A stretch of DNA of 60,000 nucleotides from Takakia lepidozioides (Eukaryota; Streptophyta; Takakiopsida; Takakiales; Takakiaceae): contig CM060732.1 of NCBI GenBank assembly GCA_030704615.1, positions 57,953,053 through 58,013,052 on the forward strand, given 5' to 3'. Made by a program: the position numbers and the translations under genes. Below, in pieces: positions 47,230 to 57,846 of the stretch. Below the pieces are notes generated by a model. That model saw nothing but the letters and a program-made list of their open reading frames with translations, was not told where the DNA came from and ran no database searches. The number at the start of each line of letters is the position of its first letter. Within the stretch, counting starts at the first letter, position 1.

Positions 47230-47594
47230 AGTGCAATCCCAAACCATACCGTACGTGACTATTGGTAATACAAAAGGGACGTTTGAACTCATGACAAGGT
47301 TCATGAATTCTACCACAAATTCTGCAACTAAAAATCTTACAAGATGATGTTTGTCGATGGCGCACACATTGATACTAAATACATTTGGTGGTGGAAAATT
47401 AGGCGGAAAATGTTTCCACTTGTCCTTCTGTTCTTGAGAATGTTGAGGAGGTCACGTCCTTGTCATTCAATTTCATTCGCCGCTGTGTGTTATCTTCCCC
47501 ATATCTGATTCCCGGCCTATTTCTTTGAGAGTATTGGAAGTTATCCCGTCTTCGAAGATTTCCAAGCTCCATATGCGTTGGTCCGTATTGGTTC
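47230..47594 (-). pseudogene. Ty3 gag C-terminal part, left of the nested LINE
   Basis: On the minus strand the open block 47596-47399 and the sequence after it (with a Cys-rich CRICG-type segment near 47310-47340 and in-frame stops) continue gag past the LINE insertion. The 13-bp duplication at 47595-47607 marks the junction. Confidence 0.6.
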
Positions 47595-47607
47595 AATGGA
47601 ACGTGTA
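47595..47607. repeat. Target-site duplication of the nested LINE (13 bp)
   Basis: AATGGAACGTGTA here recurs exactly at 48953-48965, bracketing the LINE. Confidence 0.9.
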
Positions 47608-48952
47608 GAGAGACAGAGACAGAGACAGAAGACTCCGGCCGAGGCCGGCATAACTAAGAGCCGCTTCGCCTTGCGGCTACTGGCCCCTTTCGGGGGTGGG
47701 CCCTGTAACAAAAAGTGTCCAGGGGGACACCAGGTGACCGCTAAGAATAGATGGGGCGAGGATACCTCTGGGTACCCAGGGGTATCCTGGGGGACCTAAG
47801 GTGCATTTGAAGTGCCGGATTCCAGTTGGCGTTTGTTGGTGATAATAGCTGTGAGTGAACGGAGTGCCGTGAGATGGATTTTTTTGAAACATTTGTGGAT
47901 GGGAAGAATGGGAATTTGGAAATTATCGTGTAGGTCCGTGATACTGCCGTTATGAATGTCACCTCGAGTGCCGGCTGTGATGACAGTTAACGGGCCGGTT
48001 TTCCCGCCACGCCTTCGGAGTGCAAGGATAAGCGGGGCATATTTTTGCCGTTTTTCTAAGATTGAATCATTTGGATAACGATCATGGCAAAATGTGAATT
48101 CAATGAAATGGATGGTGAGTTGTGGGGATGGTGAGGTGGGGGGGTAAAGTGTTGATAGATAGACCTTGGACGAGGAGTATGTCCGGGCAAAGTCGAGCGG
48201 GGCATGAGCATGGTGTTTGGGTACATATGCATGGTAGTAGCCACGGTGGTACTGTGTGGTCGGGTGGCCGTCCCTGGTAGGTGACTGCGTTCATAAGCGA
48301 GAACCAACGGGTTTCAGCACGTTTTAGAAAGAGCTTGTGGAGGTGCCAGACTACCTGGTTATGACGCGTGATATGTAATACATGTATAACTGGGTGTGTA
48401 CATTGGCTGAGGAGATGTGGCCAAGTGTCACGAGCTTGGTGGGTGGTTGCACATAACGGGCAGTATGGGGATGGGAACAGATGTGGCCAGAAGATGTGTT
48501 TGCGCTGGTGGCCCATGTATTGGGCATATCGAAATTTGAGTGTTTGTCGGATTTGTGCGTCGGTGGTGGCTTTGGTTAGCCAGAAATGATTGGAGAGTTT
48601 ATGGTGTAGTACATTGGATTGAGTCCATTTTTGGATGTGTACTTTGGTATGGCTGATGGAGGCTGCCGCTTGTTTATTTGCTTCTCTGGTCAGAGTGGTC
48701 AGGAAGTTTCGGACTAGTCTGGGTGCAGGTGGGTGTGGAACGGGGTGTATGAACCAGAAAGGATGGGTGTGGGCGATGTGAATAGGGTCGTTCGAGGGTT
48801 CAACTATGGGTTAGGAGGCGATGAGTTGGGCGAGTAGGTCTGCTTCTTCATTACCATGGATGCCAGTATGCGAACGGACTTTGAGTATATGGACTGGGTG
48901 GCCTATGGAGATGGCCCTCTGGACAATAGCGGCAATGAGATTGCGGTCGGAG
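47608..48952 (-). mobile_element. Nested LINE, 5'-truncated: RNase H, CCHC/RHN, RLE-like tail
   Basis: 1345 bp between perfect 13-bp target duplications inside gag. Minus-strand order: RNase H end (KVRSHTGIHGNEEADLLAQL, about 48895-48815); a CCHC knuckle, CPLC then HLLSQC (about 48462-48400); RHNQ (near 48365); CPDILLV (near 48200); then after a frameshift IEFTFCHD (near 48107) and KRQKYAPL (near 48055), then TAGTRGDIH. CCHC-RHN-PD...E...K is the layout of R2-type restriction-like endonuclease regions. The 3' end is a TCTGTC-type simple repeat (47608-47630), not poly-A. Same family as 1-640. Confidence 0.85.
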
Positions 48953-49755
48953 AATGGAACGTGTATACCTTCGTCGTATTTTGGAAGCGTCTCTTCAATC
49001 TTTTGGGCCAATGAAATTGCTTCGTGGACATCAACCGGGTTGCGTAAAATTACCTCTCCTTGAATTTTCTTCTTCAATCATCTTTTGAAGTTGTCTAAAG
49101 CTTTTGCAGGACTCATGTCTTCGATTTGGACCTAAAGATTCAGAAAATCTTCAATGTAATTTTGCACACTCCCGCGTTGTTTCAAATTCCATAATTTCAT
49201 TCGAGCAGTTGTAACAGCATCTACTGCCTTGAATTGTTGGAGTAGTCTTGCTTTCAAAGTGCTCTATAGTAAAGGTTCTCCTTTTGCAATCTGTCTTCTC
49301 TCCCATGTCTGTAACCATATTGAAGCATTGTCGAGTAGAAAAGATCGTATGAACATTATGTGGTCCAAATCGCTTGATGTAGGGAAATATGACAGATGTA
49401 CCTCCATTCGATAAATCCATCCTTCTAGCACTCTCATGACGCGACTTCCTTTATACGGCTCGACCTTGCACGTTTTGGTCATCTTTTGCAGTAACGTATC
49501 CGTCTCATCAGCAACCAGTCTCGGGGCGGTTGATTGTCTCACTTGTTTAAGCTCCTCCATCAACACGTTGTTTTGTTATTGAGTCATGATAAGAACGTTC
49601 TGCAATTCGTGTAAACGCTCCATTATCCACACCGTGTTGTTCCTCTCCAAATCTCTGTACTATCGTATCTCTAATTTCTGCTTTACGACGACATATAATT
49701 TTAAACTCACACTCCGAAGGAAAATCATGGAAATGGGGTTGATTTAAGTCCATAA
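48953..49755 (-). pseudogene. Ty3 gag N-terminal and middle part
   Basis: Minus-strand blocks read MDLNQPHFHDF..., a coiled N-terminus, then GWIYRMEVHLSYF and FLLDNASIWLQTWERR (capsid-type retrotransposon gag pattern GWxxxxExYF ... AxxWxxW). KARLLQQF-like sequence follows, then the gag tail EVILRNPVDVHEAISLAQKI near 49060-49000. Several stops and frameshifts. The nested LINE cuts gag after KYDEG. Confidence 0.78.
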
Positions 49756-49900
49756 ATTTTTTATAGTATCGTTATGATGCACCATCACTACTGTCTATTC
49801 AACACTTAAAAATATTAACAACAAAAATCTCTATAAGAAAAAAACATCTTAATCGAATCCTCCTAAAGAAGGTATTCACTCCCAACTTTAAGAAAGACTA

Positions 49901-49914
49901 GGCTCTGATACCAT
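49901..49914 (-). promoter_or_regulatory. Primer-binding site for initiator tRNA-Met
   Basis: On the minus strand TGGTATCAGAGCC follows the 5' LTR after one base. This is the standard plant LTR-retrotransposon primer site complementary to the 3' end of tRNA-iMet. It fixes the element's orientation as minus. Confidence 0.93.
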
Positions 49915-50351
49915 TGTAACACCCAGGATCTACACAAACTAGAATATAAGTACTTCTCAATTTTTTCCCAAAACAACTCGATGTCTTCTAGGCTTTCATT
50001 GCAGGTTTATATACTCTTCACAATATGATTATTTTAAAGGTTTGACTTGAGAGCCTCAAGTCAAAGCTTCCTAAAGTCAACCTTCATAGGTTTGACATAT
50101 TCTCCACAATATGACTTTATCAAAGATACTTGTTAAAGTCAACCTTCATAGGTTAGACATATTCTCCACAATATGACTTTATCAAAGATTTGACCTACTC
50201 TCCATAATATGAATATCTTAGAGGTTTGACTTGAGAGCCTCAAGTCAAACTTCCTTAAGTCAAACTTCTTAGGATCTTTCCTAATAAGTCTAGAAACTTC
50301 TAGGGAACTCTCATCCTCCATCTAGAACCTTCTAGATTTTACCTTGTTACA
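49915..50351 (-). repeat. 5' LTR of the Ty3 element
   Basis: 437 bp, TG...CA, followed by the CCAAA duplication (50352-50356). It is about 62 bp longer than the other LTR because the segment around GTCAACCTTCATAGGTT is tandemly duplicated within it (second copy near 50128-50190). Confidence 0.92.
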
Positions 50352-50356
50352 CCAAA

Positions 50357-53119
50357 TGGCACTCACGTGAAAAAATTACGAAATTATCATGAACGTCGTG
50401 CTCACGCGACAAAACCTACGAAGCTAATTGTCTAACAAAACAACCACAAATATCTCTGCCAGAACTGAAAGGTCAGCAAACTTGAACAATGTGGCATTTA
50501 AAACTCAATATATGAATTTTTACAAACATATGTTGAAACATATATGTATAACATCCCCAATAACCACCCAAAATTTGGGTTTTGCCAACGAAACTTGGGT
50601 TTCGTCAGCGAAATTGGGGGTTTTTTTTTTTAAATTTCAAGTTTCTTCATTTCAAGCTCATTCTATATGTTTAAAATTATATTTACACACCACGTAGACC
50701 CTATTAACCCATAAAGACCCTATGTCCGTCTATTGTATGTATTTCCGCTGGCATACATATCACCCCCATAACTGTGGATCTTGCTCACCCTGGGTTTTTT
50801 TTCTGCTCATGCCATACCAATCCCCAATACTGTTGTTGCATCTCAACACAAAATTTAAATCATTCCTAAATTAGATATATATATATATTACATGCAATAG
50901 GTATGCAATACCAAATGCCCATGTAATAAAATATCATCTACAACCCCCACTAAATCAATCACTAGTGGTTCTAGATGATGTATTGAGGGTTGATGCAATG
51001 GGCAAATAGTATGCAGTGGTGTACCAAATGCCCATGTCTTCATCCCACTTGTTCACCAAATATTCTCTATAAATAGATTCTTAGATCCCTTAATATTATG
51101 CTTAGATGCTTTCACCTTTGATTTATTAGGCATTTGGTACACGAAGGAATGTCATATGACCACGTCAATCACGAAAACAAATTTTGAATTGAAGCAAGAT
51201 CGTCGAGAAAGAGCAATGTGAGCTCCGTGTTTCCGGGTGGTTGTTTCCCTGGGACTTAGGTTTTTCTCTCGATCCCCGCCCCTTCCTAGTGTGAGATCCC
51301 CGACGAATCTCTCTCGCCAGTTCTTCTAGCACCTTGGTCCCCTCCGTCTGTATTGCCTTTGCTCCTTCTGTGTCGCAACTACTGTCATCTTTATTTCGTT
51401 TATCCTTTGTTTAGTATTTTTCCCTTACTGCCTTTACTTCTGTCTGCTTTGCAACTCGCACGTTGCTATGCTCTTTCAGATTAAGCATTCATCTTTCTAT
51501 TTGCCCTTCATCTATTAGGGCTGTGGTTTGCCTTGTTGTTCTGTCTCTTGCTGTTCGTTTCCCCTTGTCTCTCCCCACCTTCATCCGCCCCGGCTGGTTC
51601 ACGTTAGGTTTTTTCCTTGTCCTTCGAGGCTTCGCGCATTCTCGATCCTCTCACTGCGCTCGTCCCTATACTTGTTGCTTCATGCAGCGTCATTTCGGTT
51701 TGCTGGGGCTTCTAAGGACTAATACCTAACTCTCCCCTGTTTCCCCTTGTGTTGTTTCTTTGGAAGATCACAATGACGCAAGAGATCATATTGGCCACTA
51801 AGAGGGGACATATACACTTTGTACATTGGATATGAGCAGTTGTATATAAGGGGAAGAAATAGACCAAGATCTATACTTTATAGAAGAAAAAATAGTGGAA
51901 GATAGAGAAAAATAAATAAATAAAATACAAACACGTAAGCTTATAGACATCATGTACGCCAAATTTGTTGTTTCGAAGCAATAAAGTTGATGGTATAATC
52001 CCTCGTCAATTGATGCACTAACAATAATGGAATAGTCATAGTAGTTTTTTTACAATAACACTTGTTGCAGGATTCACATTTACACAGAAACTTTAAACTA
52101 ACAAAAGATTATAATGAGAACCAACATTCAATGTACGGTTGAAAATGTAATAACATCTATCAAACGCTCATAAAATTAAACCGATCGGAGTCACACATTG
52201 ATTAAATAAAAATAAAAATAAGATCTACAATAACAAGGCTTTGAAGACATTTTACACTTCAATCATTAACTTTAACTTTAACTATCTCAAGCTAGAGAAA
52301 AATAAACCCAAATGAAAACAAAAAGTTTCAATTGGTTTGGGATATATGTGTCATACTCTGTATGTAAAACGAATTTTCGAGATGTGTATGAAACAAGCAA
52401 GGCGTCGCATATGATTCCTCCTTCTGAAGTAGTGGAATCTACTTTCATTCATAATAAACTTCAAATTTCCTCCATTTGATTTTCATAAGTTTTTCAATAA
52501 TAGAGATATTGAATGCACATCACATAAGTAAGTTTTCAAGAGAATGCACTTGGGGGAATTGCACAATAGGCGCTTAGCGATCCTTAATTTTTGACTCTAA
52601 TGCGTAGTCTCCTCTTTAGAATAAAGAAAAATCAATAAAAATAATATAACAAATTTGTTCCAATGCCTCTTGAAAATCAATTAATTGAAGTCCAAATGTA
52701 TACTCGTTTCAGCAAAATAAACGAAAAGAAAACCAAAAAAACAAAAAAAATCCCCAATCACATGTTACAATGCATCGAAACATTATATCGTCCGAATTTC
52801 GTTTACAACAATGAACAACCTACATTTGCTAAATTTTAAGTCTTCAAGAATTTATACTTGGTCCGCTCTACGAGTTCAGGATGATAAATTTGCTAGAATA
52901 CCGACCGATGAAAATGTACTAACATACCTCTGTAAATGTATATGAAATATGATACCACTGTAAGAGTATCAACGCGTAAGAGTTCATTATCCCTCACCTT
53001 ATATCAACATACATCCCAACTTGAACATGATACTTTTGTAAGCGTATTGGCACAAAAAAAAATTATATAATAATCTGATTTAATATCATGATCCATTTGT
53101 GGACTTACATTGGATTAAA
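50357..53119. other. AT-rich intergenic sequence
   Basis: No supported gene. 50695-50720 has TTAACCCATAAAGACCC, which resembles a TTAA-element terminus without a partner. 51240-51770 is pyrimidine-rich and promoter- or leader-like, with an 88-codon frame of no recognisable domain. A (TA)n run lies near 50875-50889. Confidence 0.35.
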
Positions 53120-53570
53120 AAGGAGTGTGACAATACCTCTACATAAATATAGACTAATTTAGCTAAGTTTATTTGTAAATCAAACGTTGTACCTCCGTAG
53201 GTATCCAAACGATGCAACTCCCTCATGACGATACCTCTACCTACATACAGACTGATTTTAACTAAGTTTCTTTGTAATCAAGCACTATACTTCTGTAAGT
53301 ATACCAAACATGGCTACTACCTAATGACGATACATCTACCTACATATAGAATAATTTATCAAAGTTAACTAAGTTTCTTTGCAATCAAGCGCTATACCTA
53401 TGTAAGCATACCAAACAAGCTACTATCCTATGACGATACCTCTACCTACATATAGACTAATTTACTAGAGAGTTTCTTTGTAAATCAAAGGCTTATCTCC
53501 GAAGGTATACCAAACATGGCTACTACCTTAGGATGATACTTTTACATGAGTATAGACTAATATAGCCAAG
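53120..53570. repeat. Tandem array of about 100-bp units
   Basis: The word ACGATACCTCTACCTACATA (or close) starts units near 53131, 53228, 53329, 53433 and 53532, each followed by TAAGTTTCTTTG-like, AATCAAGC-like and TATACCAAACATGGCTACTAC-like words. About five units, 10-20 percent diverged by eye. More degraded relatives occur upstream to about 52900. Not coding. Confidence 0.8.
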
Positions 53571-54555
53571 ATTTATTGGGAGTCACACTATATATGATAT
53601 TGTATTGGTTCAAAAAGAGTTGGTCACAACAAATAATCCATCTCGATTCTGGAAAGCTTATGATGAAGATGTTTTGTGCATACATGAGTTTGTAAATGAC
53701 GAAGTGGTTTCAGCCTTGGCAAACATGGTACAAAATCGAGGTTTGGATGACTCTTCAATTTTGCCTTTGGTTTTGTTGCACCCGAGTATGAGTATATTTT
53801 TAGAGACAGAAGTTTTGCAAGCATTTACTTAGCAAACACATCTACATTCCAAGGAGACAGTGAGATCAGATGTCCAGACCAAAAAATGAAGGAGGAAGTA
53901 AATATTTCAGAGTTGACATTGTCCAAGGTCATGAAGTTGATTGTAGCAACCAACATTGTTGACATGTTTCCAAAGGATACAGAACTGTTGGTTCACCCTT
54001 TGAAATGGATGATATTGCGATTGGAGATGTGACGGAAATCTCAACTCCGTGAAGGTCGTGGCACCGAAAAGATTGAGTTTAAGATTGAGTTTGTGACCAA
54101 GTACCAACGATAAAAGGAAGCTTGGCGCATGTCAATTAATACGCAGTGGGGATCATATGAATCTTCCACCTTGAAGTATTCCATATAGTCAAAAAATTTC
54201 TTCATTCCCCGCAGAAATAAGAAAGGTAGTTTACAAGGATCTTCAAATCTTGGATCATTTTTGTAGGAAGATTTTTTCGCATAAAATGGCATTGCAAATC
54301 TCGCAATTCACTTCCCTTCGACACATATAAATCAAATAAGTGATACTAATGTTGTTTTCCAAATGTGGTGAAGTCATTCAATAAAAGAAAAATGGTATTT
54401 CCGAGAGATGTTAAACTATCAATGAATATTAAACATATGATAAACATAAGCAATATGCTACATATTTGTATGCTATAGATGTGAGTTCAACTCCACCTTC
54501 AATGTCGTTGATGGTAGTCAATTGATGACATTTCGAAAGTTCTTCACTACTACAG
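53571..54555. other. Region without a recognised gene
   Basis: A 75-codon plus-strand frame (53605-53832) and an 83-codon minus-strand frame (54292-54041) show no domain I know. Confidence 0.3.
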
Positions 54556-54735
54556 TTCGAAAATGACGCTCATGTCTTCTTATCCATGTTGTGCACGTTC
54601 AAGTGAGGCATATTCATCTTCTTTGTGGCGTGGGTGATTGTTATGCAATTGTTTGTGATCTATGTCTTCGTGCCAGAGACCAAGGCGGTGCCTATCGAAG
54701 TGATGGAATTAGTGTGGAGAAAACATTGGTTCTAA
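54556..54735 (+). pseudogene. STP-type monosaccharide/H+ symporter C-terminal exon relic
   Basis: One frame reads VFLSMLCTFK, a stop (54604-54606), then [13 protein letters not shown], a membrane segment, [15 protein letters not shown] and RKHWF with a stop at 54733-54735. This matches the last transmembrane helix and PETKG-x-PIEE signature of plant STP sugar transporters (MFS). The upstream eleven helices are not found nearby, and the in-frame stop shows the relic is dead. Confidence 0.8.
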
Positions 54736-55596
54736 AAAAGGTATACTGTTGATGAAGACTAAATTGGGATTCCCAATGGAGTGGCCTTGGAAAATGTAAA
54801 AGTGGCATGGGAACACAAAATGCAATCGGCCAGAGATGTGTTCGTTTAGCCTCCAGTGATTCCTGTATGAATTGGCCAGTATAGTTTTATGTTAGAACAC
54901 ATGGTTTCTATTGAAGCATTTGTATGAGATTCAAAGCCTCAAACTGCAATATAACTTCTTTCAATTTTTTATTTTATTTATTTTTTCTCACTCCACTAGG
55001 ATAATGGGTTGTATGATCCTTGGATTGAGTTATGGACAACAGAAGCATGTAGGTTTACAAGCACCCTTGTGCAATTTAGAGAAGATTGTTGCGTCTGATC
55101 CTCCCTCAACATTCAAAGACAAGTGAGAAATGAAATGAAGAAGACATGAATTTGAATGCCACATCTCATAAACGAGCAGACCAAGGATGCCCAAACCCAA
55201 GAAACAACCCGAAAACCAAATATTTTCCTTCTTTTATCATTGTCTACATCTTTCAAAGTTGGTGTATATTGACTCTGAATTTGGTCATCATCCAACCTTT
55301 CTACAAAGTCTTTTTTGCATCTCGATGCTAAGGGGCTTGCCAATTGCTGGACCCACTTCAGGGTCAAGAGCGTCCAACTTTATAGATGCAAAGATTGGCA
55401 AAAGATTGGTAAAAGACTGCCACTTGAAGTTTTGCCACAACTGAATTTTTCTAGTGTGAAACCACCCCCTTCCTAGTAAACACAGATATGTATTAGGAAA
55501 GATTTCGGTGGAGAAAACAGTAAGATGGTGATGGGATCCACATGTCAAGTGGTTTTCATATTAGTAAAATTAATAAAATTAGCTAGTTTAATATTA
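54736..55596. other. Region without a recognised gene
   Basis: The first 120 bases may be decayed coding or 3' sequence of the transporter relic. No domain in the other frames. Confidence 0.3.
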
Positions 55597-56005
55597 GTGT
55601 GAAACTAGTTAGTTAATAACTAGTTTTTATGTATTGACACTTGGGATTGACCCAAGTGTAAAATCAAGGATCAAGACATTTTTAGGCACCTGGGAGTGAT
55701 TATCCTCACGACAGTCGCGGTGAGGCTTTGCTTTCTCGAGTAATAAAAATAACTTACACAAACCACATAACCTGTAAACTTTGCATTAAAAAAAATCTTC
55801 ACTCATAACATGAGTCGAGCCAAATGCACCCCAAGCTGTGGGGAATCCACACACGACGCCATAGCCAGACGCGGGAGACTCAACTTTTGTTGCCGTGAGG
55901 ATAACCACTTTCAAGTGCCTAAAAACGTCTCGACCCCTGGTTTGACACTAGAATCAATCCCAAGTGTCAATACGTAAAAACTAGTTATTAACTAGTTTGT
56001 TTCAC
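55597..56005. mobile_element. Long-TIR MITE
   Basis: About 115 bp at the left (55597-55715) is repeated inverted at the right (about 55885-56005): GTGAAAC outer end, AACTAGTTAATAACTAGTTT-like palindrome, TATTGACACTTGGGATTGA, TTTTTAGGCAC and TTATCCTCACG. Inside the left arm, 55637-55645 and 55651-55659 form a 9-bp perfect hairpin. The core between the arms is about 170 bp and non-coding. Target duplication is unclear, so the superfamily is open. Confidence 0.75.
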
Positions 56006-56540
56006 ATTGTGCCAGACTACGTTGTTGTGCATATATGTGTTGTGTGGTTTGAACAACGATGTAGTTCTATAGCGATATATATGCGCACGACATGGCCTTG
56101 TTGGGTTCAAATGTATAGATATCTCACATTGATGATCGTGTAAAGGGTTTTTCAAAGGAAATATGGAAAGCCCTAAATAATAATTTATCGCGTTTATATA
56201 AGACAATTAGGCTAACACGAGTCCCGTATTTGATGGCAGTGATTTTTACACACGTAGAACCTCATAAAAAAGAAAGAAGACTCATCCCCAATGAAGCATG
56301 ATTGTCTCTTCATATGAGGATTATTGGCTACTATTGGAAGGTGAACACTTTGAACTCTAGAGCACCTAGGTTATGCCCATGCAAGGCACAAACACGGAAA
56401 CACTCAGCTCCATGCTCTAGTGTGTAGAATCTCATATTCTACTAACTTGGATTTTTCATCCTCATTAAGTATAAATCACTGAATACACTATGGGGTTAGA
56501 CAAAATATGTGCATAGGGTAATAATAGGTATATTAGACAA
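56006..56540. other. Region without a recognised gene
   Basis: AT-rich; no domain, TIR or RNA gene seen. Confidence 0.3.
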
Positions 56541-56625
56541 CCAAGTTGCAGCCCGGGCACATACCACCTCAGAAATGGTTGTGGGTTCAATCCACCGATT
56601 GATGTCACAAAGATTTCCACCTTCC
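56541..56625 (+). mobile_element. tRNA-derived SINE head, degraded copy
   Basis: GGGCACATACCACCTCAGAAATGGTTGTGGGTTCAATCC parallels the SINE at 57.0-57.2 kb (on the opposite strand there), with B-box-like GGTTCAATCC at about 56583. The A box is poorly kept. Confidence 0.5.
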
Positions 56626-56749
56626 TGCTGGAAGCTCTTCGCTGTCAAGAGACACAATAATTTACGCTTCCTTGCGAGGAGTCATCTATATATATATATT
56701 AGAGCTATCGCCAATAGTCCGTTGGGATGAAGAGAAACCATAATCTACC

Positions 56750-57000
56750 GTACTAACGTAGCTTATTAGGCAATAATTACTTCAAAATCAAGTGCCTAAT
56801 TAAATTTAGAACATTTTTAGAAAATATGCCTAAAACTTAGAAAAAACTCCTAAGAAGTGCTTAAATGCTCGAAATTGTGAAAAAAATACCAAAATGTCTA
56901 AATATGTGGAAAAATGCCTAAATTGTATTATTTAAAGTCCAAAAAATGGTAAAAATGCCTACAATTTAAAATTTCATGTCCACACAACTTCCAAAGGGTC
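56750..57000. repeat. TGCCTAAA-word-rich AT tract
   Basis: The octamer TGCCTAAA and close variants (TGCTTAAA, TGTCTAAA, TGCCTACA) recur many times between about 56792 and 56965. It could be a subterminal repeat field of an unrecognised transposon. Confidence 0.45.
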
Positions 57001-57007
57001 CTAAAAA

Positions 57008-57200
57008 TTATGGCGCCTCCTGAAGGGAGCGTAACTTATGGGTGTCACGTCACCATAAGGGCTACTGCCTTCCGGCTGAAAGGTGGACACCTTCATGACA
57101 CACCAGACCATGGTTTGAACCCACAACCACATCCAACGTGGTATGTGCCCTTTACAATTGGGCTATATGCTGCTAGGGCTACATGCCAAAAGGTCCTACA
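57008..57200 (-). mobile_element. tRNA-derived SINE
   Basis: On the minus strand an A-box-like TAGCCCAATTGTAAAGGGCA (about 57163-57144) is followed about 35 bp later by B-box-like GGTTCAAACC (about 57119-57110). This is the spacing of an internal Pol III promoter in a tRNA-like head. A tail continues to about 57008. The head does not fold as an intact tRNA, so I call it a SINE and not a tRNA gene. Confidence 0.6.
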
Positions 57201-57473
57201 TTGATGCAGCTACATCCTCATAAGTCTCATCACCTATCTCATATAAATCTTTTGAATCTAAGGGAATGTTAAGGTCAGAAACATCATCATCCTCGATATA
57301 TATGTTTGCAAGACATTGGCTCATGCTCTCAATGATACTTCCATCAAGGTAGACATCTCGAACATCCTCCATGACAAGATCTTATTTCACTTGGGTGGAA
57401 AGGTTTAGGGTTTAGTACATACAGCCTACAATGTAGCCATTCTTTTATCACATATTATACGTTGCGTTGTTTT

Positions 57474-57612
57474 AAAAAGAAAATTATCCCAATAATAGTA
57501 TTGAGGGAGGTAAAAAATAATTGTTGAGATAAAATATTTATTTTCAAAATAATTATGTTTTAAAAAAAATTATCTCAATAATAGTTTTTGAGGGAGGTAA
57601 AAAATAATTGTT
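57474..57612. repeat. Direct repeat of about 55 bp, period about 82 bp
   Basis: AAATTATCTCAATAATAGT-like followed by GAGGGAGGTAAAAAATAATT occurs at about 57480-57530 and 57562-57612. Confidence 0.75.
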
Positions 57613-57842
57613 CATTGTGTTATTTTGTTATGGGCGTAGTGCCTTTGGATAAGAACCGTAGATCCTTGACAAGAGTGGATGAATGTTTTCTCAAACCAAC
57701 TATATTAAGGCTCAGCATAAGATCTAACAACCAAGGTCTGCTAACAAAGATGAGAGCCATATCAAATAACACATATCAAATAACGCTCTAGTCATGCCAT
57801 TTTCAAGTGTAAAGTTTCAGAGAGCAAAGATTTTTGATAGCA
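57613..57842. other. Spacer without a recognised gene
   Basis: The 67-codon frame here shows no domain. Confidence 0.3.
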
Positions 57843-57846
57843 TTAA

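Larger units (their letters stand above)
43871..50351 (-). mobile_element. Ty3/gypsy chromovirus, full-length by LTRs, rearranged inside
   Basis: LTR to LTR it is about 6.48 kb with a 5-bp TSD (CCAAA). Orientation is minus: tRNA-iMet primer site and gag at the right, chromodomain integrase end and PPT at the left. Inside, the block 44.93-47.2 kb carries protease, reverse transcriptase, RNase H and the start of integrase on the plus strand, opposite to the rest. A LINE is nested in gag at 47608-48952. Stops and frameshifts occur in gag and pol. It cannot be autonomous. Confidence 0.92.

Noticed and set aside
50695-50720. Another TTAA-element terminus (TTAACCCATAAAGACCC)
   Set aside because: It has mismatches to the family end and no partner or subterminal palindrome.
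51463-51729. An 88-codon secreted-type protein
   Set aside because: Hydrophobicity comes from a pyrimidine-rich tract; no domain and no splice context.
57008-57200. A true tRNA gene
   Set aside because: A- and B-box-like words are spaced right, but acceptor and anticodon stems do not pair in my reading, and a related copy occurs nearby; a SINE fits better.
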